DNA of 64,000 bases, from positions 868,001 through 932,000 of the forward strand of contig NZ_JASVWF010000002.1 in NCBI RefSeq assembly GCF_030286555.1, in the 5' to 3' direction. Source of the DNA: Actinomycetospora termitidis (GTDB lineage Bacteria; Actinomycetota; Actinomycetes; Mycobacteriales; Pseudonocardiaceae). A program made the position numbers and the translations under genes. The notes under the pieces were generated by a model. It searched no databases, was not told where the DNA came from, and saw nothing but the letters and a program-made list of their open reading frames with translations. This document shows, one piece after another, positions 58,581-64,000 of this stretch (position 1 is the stretch's first letter; every line of letters starts with the position of its first letter).

Positions 58581-59207
58581 GTGGGCCGCATCCACATCGA
58601 GACGTTCTGCAGCCTGGATCTCGTCGGGCAGGCGCCCGGCACGCCGGACGAGGACACCACCGGGGGCTTCGCGTTCGGCGGCTGGCAGGCGCCGCTGCTG
58701 GACGACGTCGTCGGTGAGCAGATCGGGCGCGGCATGGAGGGCGTCGACGCGCTGCTGCTCGGTCGGCGGACCTACGACATCTTCGCGTCCTACTGGCAGC
58801 ACTACACCGACGGCGAGGACGCCGAGATCGCCGAGCTGTTCAACCGCATCCCGAAGTACGTCGCCTCGCGGGGCACGCCGGACCTCGACTGGGCGGGCTC
58901 CACCCGCGTCGGCGCCGAGCTGGGCAACGAGCTGCGGGCGATCCGCGAGCGGCACGACAAGGTCTACGTCTCGGGGAGCCTGGAACTCGTCCGGTCGCTG
59001 GTCGGCGCGGGGCTCTACGACCGGCTGACGCTCTTCGTCCACCCGGTCCTGCTCGGGACCGGCAAGCGCGTCGTCGAGCACGGTGCCCTCCCGAGCGGGT
59101 TGCGGCTCGTCGAACCGCCCGTGACGTCGCCGTCGGGCGTCGTCGTCCTGCGCTACGAGCCCACCGGGGCGCCACCCGCCACCGGCGACATGACGGCGCG
59201 GACCTGA
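58581..59207 (+). CDS. Dihydrofolate-reductase-family protein (YyaP-like)
   Basis: A 208-aa reductase-fold protein: IETFCSLDLVGQAPG (the SLDG-like motif), GMEGVDALLLGRRTYDIFASYW, KYVASRG, KVYVSGSLELVRSLVGAGLYDRLTLFVHPVLLGTGKRV. It is closer to the YyaP/RibD-like group than to true folate reductases. The substrate is unknown. It lies upstream of a second VOC gene on the same strand, 64 bp away. Confidence 0.84.
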   Translation: MGRIHIETFCSLDLVGQAPGTPDEDTTGGFAFGGWQAPLLDDVVGEQIGRGMEGVDALLLGRRTYDIFASYWQHYTDGEDAEIAELFNRIPKYVASRGTPDLDWAGSTRVGAELGNELRAIRERHDKVYVSGSLELVRSLVGAGLYDRLTLFVHPVLLGTGKRVVEHGALPSGLRLVEPPVTSPSGVVVLRYEPTGAPPATGDMTART

Positions 59208-59271
59208 GCCGTCACACATCCCGGCCGAGCCGGGTCGACGTCATGAAGGATCGACGACCCAGGAGGACACC

Positions 59272-59613
59272 ATGACGAACCAGGGCATCCGCACCGTGCT
59301 GCACCCCGTGTCGGACCTCGAGAAGGCCAAGCCCGTCTACACCGCGCTACTGGGCGCCGGGCCGACGGTCGACTCGCCGTACTACGTCGGCTACGACGTC
59401 GCCGGCCAGCACATCGGGCTCGTCCCGCACAGCGGGATGACGGGCCCGGTCGCGCACTGGCACGTCGACGACATCGAGGGGACGCTCGCGGCCGTGACCG
59501 GAGCCGGCGGCGCCGTCACCCAGCCGGCCAAGGACGTGGGCGGCGGCCGGCTGATCGCGCTCGTGACCGACACCGACGGCAACGTGCTCGGCCTGCTGCA
59601 GGACCCGCAGTAG
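59272..59613 (+). CDS. VOC/glyoxalase-family protein
   Basis: A 113-aa protein: IRTVLHPVSDLEKAKPVYTALLGAGP at the start, HWHVDDIEGTLAAVTGAGG, and ALVTDTDGNVLGLLQDPQ. It is a single VOC module that would dimerise. CAGGAGG precedes the ATG. The ligand is unknown. The stop is 3 bp from the convergent DUF1264 gene. Confidence 0.85.
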   Translation: MTNQGIRTVLHPVSDLEKAKPVYTALLGAGPTVDSPYYVGYDVAGQHIGLVPHSGMTGPVAHWHVDDIEGTLAAVTGAGGAVTQPAKDVGGGRLIALVTDTDGNVLGLLQDPQ

Positions 59614-59616
59614 GAC

Positions 59617-60354
59617 TCAGCCGAACCGGAACGGCTTCTCCTCGAGGGTGAGCTGCACCGTGCGGCCCGACTCCCAGGAGTTCGCCCCCGGCACGACGTC
59701 GGGTGTGGGGATGTCCGCCCGCTTCTGCTGACGCTCCGACGCCGACACCCCGAGTCGGCGGTCCCGGTCGCGGACCGCCGACTCGTCGGCCTGCCCCTCC
59801 GCCGTGAACGCCATCATCAGCTGGGGGACGCCGTACGGGAAGTCGTCCCGGTCGTACTGCCAGGTGTGGAAGGTCTTGCCGTAGGTCGTGACCAGGTCCT
59901 CGAAGTACGTCCGCTCCGCGATCTCCGGAATGCCGGGCGCGACGAGGACGCCCGACTTCACTTCGTGGTGGTGGCTGTGCCAGAGCCGCTTCTCGTCGTC
60001 GGGAAGAGCCCGGAACCGCTCCTCGCTGACGATGTACTCGATCCCGATCAGCCGGGCGTCCGCGGCGTTGCGGTCGAAGATGACGCACTGGTGCAGGTCG
60101 TGCTGCAGGTGGATGCAGAAGTGCGACGCCTCGACCTGGCGGCCCATGTCGTCGGCGTAGAAGTGGAAGCCGTTGAGGTAGGTGCTCATCGCGTCCACCG
60201 GGAACTTCTGCTGCAGCACGCCGGACGCGGTGTCCAGCACCCGGTGCTTCCACGGGTGCCCGGACCCGACCGCCGCGCTCCCCGCGACCTTCCGCCCCAG
60301 GGCGACACCCGCCGCCGCGGCGGCACCCAGCCCGAACCATCCCGCGCGTGACAT
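59617..60354 (-). CDS. DUF1264 protein, homologue of plant oil-body-associated proteins (OBAP)
   Basis: A 245-aa protein. An N-terminal hydrophobic stretch (residues 4-18, GWFGLGAAAAAGVALG) could be a signal or anchor. The DUF1264 core follows: FPVDAMSTYLNGFHFYADDMG, ASHFCIHLQHDLHQCVIFD, ARLIGIEYIVSEERF, LWHSHHHEVKSG and TYGKTFHTWQYDR. The many His residues may bind metal. Plant members associate with lipid bodies, and the bacterial role is unknown. Confidence 0.85.
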   Translation of the reverse strand: MSRAGWFGLGAAAAAGVALGRKVAGSAAVGSGHPWKHRVLDTASGVLQQKFPVDAMSTYLNGFHFYADDMGRQVEASHFCIHLQHDLHQCVIFDRNAADARLIGIEYIVSEERFRALPDDEKRLWHSHHHEVKSGVLVAPGIPEIAERTYFEDLVTTYGKTFHTWQYDRDDFPYGVPQLMMAFTAEGQADESAVRDRDRRLGVSASERQQKRADIPTPDVVPGANSWESGRTVQLTLEEKPFRFG

Positions 60355-60528
60355 GCGGGGACCTTCCCGACGACGGCGGGTGCACAAACCGGCGGGCGGA
60401 CGTCCCAGCGTGGCGCCGCACCCGGCCCAGGGCGCTCGCGCACCCGTCGTCATACCGGCCGGTACGGCGTGGACCGCCGATCACGGAGGTACGGACTCCC
60501 TGCCAGGTGATCGAGGAGAGGACGCGAC

Positions 60529-60699
60529 ATGGCCGTCGACGACACCGCGAAGAACCGTTCCCAGCAGATCAAGGGCAAGGCGAAGGAACAGGCCGGGAAG
60601 GCGACCGGGAACAAGAAGCTCGAGCGCAGCGGGCAGGCCGACATGGCCAAGGGCGAGGTCAAGCAGCGCGGCTCGAAGATCAAGGACGCGTTCTCCTGA
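60529..60699 (+). CDS. CsbD-family stress protein
   Basis: A 56-aa hydrophilic protein: NRSQQIKGKAKEQAGKATGNKKLERSGQADMAKGEVKQ, the complete CsbD signature. These are general-stress proteins of unknown mechanism, often induced by sigma-B-type factors. GAGGAGAG lies 9 bases upstream of the ATG. A strong terminator hairpin follows seven bases after the stop, so it is a single-gene transcript. Confidence 0.9.
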   Translation: MAVDDTAKNRSQQIKGKAKEQAGKATGNKKLERSGQADMAKGEVKQRGSKIKDAFS

Positions 60700-60706
60700 C
60701 GGTGCC

Positions 60707-60735
60707 GCCGGCGCCCGGGAGCCCCGGGCGCCGGC
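60707..60735. terminator. Terminator hairpin after the CsbD gene
   Basis: GCCGGCGCCCGGG and CCCGGGCGCCGGC pair perfectly over 13 bp with a three-base loop. It lies between the CsbD gene and the convergent aldo/keto reductase gene. Confidence 0.8.
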
Positions 60736-60746
60736 GCACCCCGCGC

Positions 60747-61754
60747 TCACGCGGCGCGGTGCGTGATGCCCTCCGTGGCCCCCGGCGCGGGGGTGTACTC
60801 CCGCTGCGGGACGTCGCCGAGGGCCTCGTCGATCGCGGCCAGGGTGTCCTCGGAGAGCTCGACGCCCGACGCCGCCGCGTTGGCGTGCACCTGCTCGGGG
60901 CGCGTGGCCCCGACGATCGCCGACGCCAGTTCGGTGCGACGCAGGACCCAGGCCAGGGCCATCGTCGTCAGGTCGAGTCCGGCGCCGTCGGCGATCGGAC
61001 GCAGCCGCTCGACGGCCTGCACGGCCCGGTCGATGTCGAACAGCGACTGCATCGAGCCGCCCATCTCCGGGTCCGCGAGGCGGCTGCCGTCGGGGGCCTG
61101 CTCGCCCGGCCGGTACTTCCCCGTCAGCAGGCCCTGCGCGAGCGGGGACCACACGATCTGCGAGATGCCGTTCGCGGCGCAGAGGCCGAAGACCCGGTTC
61201 TGCGGCGCCTGCCAGAGCATCGAGTACTGCGGCTGGGAGGAGACGAACAGGTCCTTGCCGGCGATCTCGATCGCCGTCTCGATCTGCTCCGGGGTCCACT
61301 CGCTGAAGCCCAGGTAGCGGGCCTTGCCCTGCTGCACGGTCTTCTGCAGCGCCTCGATCGTCTCCTCGATCGGCACCGAGGAGTCGAAGCGGTGCGCCTG
61401 GTAGAGGTCGACATGGTCGACCTGCAGGCGCCGCAGCGACGCGTCGATCTCCTGCTCGATGTGCGCGGCGGACAGCCCGCGGTCGGACGGGTCGTCCGAC
61501 ATCGGACCCCACACCTTCGTCGCGAGGACGTAGGAGTCGCGGTCGTGCTTCGAGAGGATCTCGCCCCAGGCGGTCTCGGCCGCGCCCTGCCCGTACACGT
61601 CGGCGGTGTCGAACAGGGTGATGCCGGCGTCGAAGGCGGCCTCGGTGCAGGCGCGGGTCTGCTCGGCCTCGATGCCGCCCGAGTAGGTCAGCCAGGAGCC
61701 GAGGGAGATCTCCGAGACCTGCAGGTCGGAGTCGCCGAGCTGGCGGAAACGCAT
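60747..61754 (-). CDS. Aldo/keto reductase
   Basis: A 335-aa (beta/alpha)8 oxidoreductase of the potassium-channel beta-subunit-like group. The catalytic tetrad is visible: Asp and Tyr in FDTADVYGQG, Lys in ATKVWG, His in YQAHRFD. The C-terminal NADP-binding part reads AIVGATRPEQV. The substrate is unknown. It follows a second, less similar reductase gene by 20 bp on the same strand. Confidence 0.9.
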   Translation of the reverse strand: MRFRQLGDSDLQVSEISLGSWLTYSGGIEAEQTRACTEAAFDAGITLFDTADVYGQGAAETAWGEILSKHDRDSYVLATKVWGPMSDDPSDRGLSAAHIEQEIDASLRRLQVDHVDLYQAHRFDSSVPIEETIEALQKTVQQGKARYLGFSEWTPEQIETAIEIAGKDLFVSSQPQYSMLWQAPQNRVFGLCAANGISQIVWSPLAQGLLTGKYRPGEQAPDGSRLADPEMGGSMQSLFDIDRAVQAVERLRPIADGAGLDLTTMALAWVLRRTELASAIVGATRPEQVHANAAASGVELSEDTLAAIDEALGDVPQREYTPAPGATEGITHRAA

Positions 61755-61774
61755 GGTGTCCTTCCGGTGGGGTG

Positions 61775-62743
61775 TCAGCGCTCGATGAGCGTCATCTGGG
61801 AGTCCGAGTGGTGGCCCCCGACGGCGGGGGTGGCCGCGTCGAGGCGGGCGAGTTGCTCGGCGGTGAGCCTCACCGCGTCGGCGGCGACGTTCTCCTCGAG
61901 GCGCGACACCCGCTTGGTACCCGGGATCGGCGCGATGTCGTCACCCTTCGAGAGCACCCACGCGAGCGCGGCCTGGGCGGGCGTGCACCCGGCATCGTCG
62001 GCGACCGCCCGGACCTCGTCGGCCGCCGCGAGGTTGGCGCGGAAGTTCTCCTCGGCGAAGCGCGGGTTGTCCCGGCGCATGTCGTCGTCGGCGAAGTCGG
62101 AGACCGAGCGGATCGTGCCGGTGAGGAAGCCGCGGCCCAGCGGCGAGTAGGGGACCAGTCCGATGCCGAGCTCGCGCAGCACCGGGAGGACCTCGTCCTG
62201 TTCGCGGGTCCACAGCGAGTACTCCGACTGCAGGGCCGTGATCGGGTGCGTCGCGTGGGCCCGGCGGATCGTGTCGACCCACGCCTCGGAGAGCCCGAGG
62301 TACCGGACCTTGCCCGCCTCGACCAGCGCCGCGGCCGCCCCGATCGTCTCCTCGATCGGCGTCTCCGGGTCCACCCGGTGCTGGTAGAGCAGGTCGACGT
62401 GGTCGACGCCGAGCCGGCGCAGCGACCCGTCGACGGCCTGCCGCACGGAGTCGGGCGACGAGTCCGCGCCCTCGCGTCCGGTGTGCGAGATCAGCCCGTA
62501 CTTCGTGGCCAGCACCGCCTGGTCCCGGCGCCCGGCGAGCGCGCGCCCGACGAGCTCCTCGTTCACGTACGGCCCGTACACCTCGGCCGTGTCGATCAGG
62601 GTGACGCCGAGGTCGAGGGCGCGGTGGATCGTCCGGATCGACTCGTCGTCGTCGCTCCCCGCGCCCGAGTAGCCGTGCGACATGCCCATCGCACCCAGGC
62701 CGATGCGGCCCACCTCGAGGGCACCCAGTCTCGCTGTCTGCAT
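61775..62743 (-). CDS. Aldo/keto reductase
   Basis: A 322-aa oxidoreductase of the YajO/Tas-like group. The tetrad is Asp and Tyr in [10 protein letters not shown], Lys in ATKYGL, His in [20 protein letters not shown] binds NADP. It is only moderately similar to its neighbour, so they are not a recent duplication. The LysR gene upstream on the same strand (37 bp away) may belong to the same unit. Confidence 0.9.
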   Translation of the reverse strand: MQTARLGALEVGRIGLGAMGMSHGYSGAGSDDDESIRTIHRALDLGVTLIDTAEVYGPYVNEELVGRALAGRRDQAVLATKYGLISHTGREGADSSPDSVRQAVDGSLRRLGVDHVDLLYQHRVDPETPIEETIGAAAALVEAGKVRYLGLSEAWVDTIRRAHATHPITALQSEYSLWTREQDEVLPVLRELGIGLVPYSPLGRGFLTGTIRSVSDFADDDMRRDNPRFAEENFRANLAAADEVRAVADDAGCTPAQAALAWVLSKGDDIAPIPGTKRVSRLEENVAADAVRLTAEQLARLDAATPAVGGHHSDSQMTLIER

Positions 62744-62780
62744 GACCGACGGGTGCCCCGCGCCCGCTCGGACGATGCCC

Positions 62781-63650
62781 TCAGCGACCCGCCGTGATGA
62801 TCCGCTCCGCGAGGGCCGCCGCGGCGGGGGAGAGCGACTCCCGGTGCAGCAGCCCGAACGGCGGGTGTGCGGTCGCCGGCACCACCTCGTGCACCTCCAC
62901 CGGCGCGCCGGCCCCGTCCACCGCGGACGCCGCGAGCAGGGCGACCCCGAGACCCGCGCCGACGAGCTCGCGCACCCCGGACGGCGTCGACGCCTCGAAG
63001 CGCACCGGCAGCTCGACGCCGAGCCGCGCGGCCAGCCCGTCGAGGACGTGCCGCAGGCCGCTGTCGGCGGGGAGGCACACGAAGGGCTCCCCGGCGAAGC
63101 CCACCAGGTCCCCGCCGGTCCGGCCCGGCGGCGTCACCAGCACCAGTCGGTCCTCGGCCAGGGGCGTCGCGACGATTCCCGACGGCGGGTCGGGGTGGAT
63201 CGGGCCGAGGACCAGGTCCAGGGCGCCCGCGGCGAGGTCGTCGACGAGCGCGTCCACGAGGCCGGTCCGCAGCGACAGCGAGACGCCCGGGTGGCCCCGT
63301 GCGAAGACCGCGAGCGTCCCGGGTAGATCGAAGCCGCCCAGCACCCCCGTGGCGCCGACGGCGACCGACCCCCGCACCACGTGCGCCACCTGCTCGGCCT
63401 CCGCGCGCGCCGCCGCCAGCTCCGCCAGCACGCGCCGGGCCCTCGTCAGGAAGAGCTCGCCCGCCTCGGTCAGCGCCACCCGCCGCGTGGTGCGCGCCAG
63501 CAGCGCGACCCCCAGCTCCGACTCCAACCGGCGCACCTGCGCCGAGATCGCCGGCTGTGCGACCAGGAGATCCTCCGCCGCCCGCGTGAACCCGCCGCAG
63601 CGCGCGACCGCCTCGAAGTAGGCGAGTTGTCGCAGCTCCACGCGATCCAT
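62781..63650 (-). CDS. LysR-family transcriptional regulator
   Basis: A 289-aa regulator. The N-terminal winged helix is [43 protein letters not shown], and the C-terminal part is a periplasmic-binding-protein-like effector domain. It is divergent from the 4,5-dihydroxyphthalate-decarboxylase-like gene at 63722, and an imperfect dyad lies between them. It probably activates that gene in response to an aromatic or related ligand. Confidence 0.92.
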   Translation of the reverse strand: MDRVELRQLAYFEAVARCGGFTRAAEDLLVAQPAISAQVRRLESELGVALLARTTRRVALTEAGELFLTRARRVLAELAAARAEAEQVAHVVRGSVAVGATGVLGGFDLPGTLAVFARGHPGVSLSLRTGLVDALVDDLAAGALDLVLGPIHPDPPSGIVATPLAEDRLVLVTPPGRTGGDLVGFAGEPFVCLPADSGLRHVLDGLAARLGVELPVRFEASTPSGVRELVGAGLGVALLAASAVDGAGAPVEVHEVVPATAHPPFGLLHRESLSPAAAALAERIITAGR

Positions 63651-63651
63651 C

Positions 63652-63678
63652 GTTGTCCGCGATGGATCGCAGCACAAC
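63652..63678. promoter_or_regulatory. Candidate LysR operator
   Basis: GTTGTCCGCGAT and ATCGCAGCACAAC form a dyad that differs by one inserted base. It lies directly upstream of the LysR start and 44 bp before the divergent gene. Confidence 0.45.
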
Positions 63679-63721
63679 ATGGTCTTGGACGTCTGAGTAC
63701 CGGCGGGCGCAGGGTGAGGAC

Positions 63722-64000
63722 ATGAGCGATCAGAAGATCGAGCTCGGCGTCTACCGCTACGAGCACACCGAGGCGCTGTTCGACGGCCGCGTCCCGATCG
63801 AGGGCGCGGACGTGACCCTGTCCAGTTCGCCGCTGATCTCCGACGTCTTCCAGCGCATGGCGCAGGGGGAACTGGACGTCGCCGAGTACGGGCTGACGTA
63901 CTTCCTGCGCACGTTCGACCGGGACGACTCGCCGTTCCTGGCACTGCCGATCTTCCCGAACCGCAACTTCCGGCACTCGTCGCTGTTCGTGAACACCGAC
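63722..64000 (+). CDS. 4,5-dihydroxyphthalate decarboxylase-like protein, 3' end outside the window
   Basis: The first 93 codons are visible and the frame stays open to the window end. The sequence IELGVYRYEHTEALFDGRV...DVFQRMAQGELDVAEYGLTYFLRTF...FLALPIFPNRNFRHSSLFVN matches proteins annotated as 4,5-dihydroxyphthalate decarboxylase, which have a periplasmic-binding-protein fold. Many members of this family are probably not true decarboxylases. GGTGAGG precedes the ATG. It is divergent from a LysR gene that likely controls it. Confidence 0.75.
   Translation, partial: MSDQKIELGVYRYEHTEALFDGRVPIEGADVTLSSSPLISDVFQRMAQGELDVAEYGLTYFLRTFDRDDSPFLALPIFPNRNFRHSSLFVNTD

Noticed and set aside
1..64000. 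CRISPR array, phage structural module, plasmid origin, rRNA
   Set aside because: No regularly spaced repeats, phage structural genes, replication gene or rRNA core segments were seen on reading the window. I also saw no tRNA, but a tRNA scan could not be run.

Overview
The window is chromosomal DNA of a very high-GC actinomycete. Several things point to Pseudonocardiaceae or a related mycolata-like lineage: phosphatidylinositol-mannoside (PIM) genes in the mycobacterial order, a 13E12-type DUF222/HNH gene with a near-consensus LexA box, GAF-ANTAR, ECF42 and CGNR regulators, and many TANNNT -10 hexamers placed 6-8 nt before a start codon (leaderless transcripts). The genus assignment is an inference. 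There is no plasmid origin, no phage structural module, no CRISPR array, and I saw no tRNA or rRNA gene. The one structural RNA is RNase P RNA (about 56914-57321).

Layout. 1-4705: the end of an iron-type alcohol dehydrogenase, a 2Fe-2S ferredoxin reductase next to a membrane fatty-acyl desaturase (like Rv3230c-DesA3), then GAF-ANTAR and STAS signalling genes. 4728-7373: a PucR regulator divergent from an alpha/beta hydrolase. 7428-11729: thrS, an Ap4A-phosphorylase-like HIT protein, pgsA and patA, the start of the mycobacterial PIM locus. 11645-32216: about 20.5 kb of accessory genes that separate this from pimA and the Nudix gene (32296-34511). 34573-37239: pdxS and pdxT with two membrane paralogues between them. 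37272-48719: HxlR, thioesterase, DUF222/HNH nuclease, yebC, acetyltransferases, a serine recombinase with a palindrome-rich upstream region, an MHS transporter, tenA and a small ArsR operon. 49132-54576: a conserved actinobacterial block of cobD, SURF1, fructosamine-kinase-like, low-molecular-weight phosphatase, Nif3, zinc ribbon and histidine phosphatase. 54744-56716: an ArsB-like and a TauE-like permease. 56914-64000: rnpB, DHFR-like and VOC proteins, a DUF1264 protein, CsbD, two aldo/keto reductases, a LysR regulator and the start of a 4,5-dihydroxyphthalate-decarboxylase-like gene.

The accessory block holds three coherent systems. First, a disaccharide operon (OtsB, GH65 phosphorylase, beta-phosphoglucomutase, ROK glucokinase, sugar porter) next to a ROK repressor; the 15-bp dyad over the repressor start recurs in altered form upstream of the operon. 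Second, an E1alpha/E1beta/E2 2-oxoacid dehydrogenase cluster without E3, with a convergent Lrp regulator whose promoter carries a perfect 10-bp inverted repeat. Third, a DGPF/ECF42 sigma-factor pair in which the sigma factor runs in frame into a truncated, apparently inactive tyrosine-recombinase domain. That fusion is the most unusual protein in the window.

At the DNA level the strongest unexplained signals are: four copies of a 21-bp unit in two head-to-head pairs at the 3' end of cobD; two REP-like palindromes at 54624-54722; a 15-bp inverted repeat upstream of rnpB; a cluster of dyads upstream of the serine recombinase; and an 18-bp perfect palindrome just before thrS.
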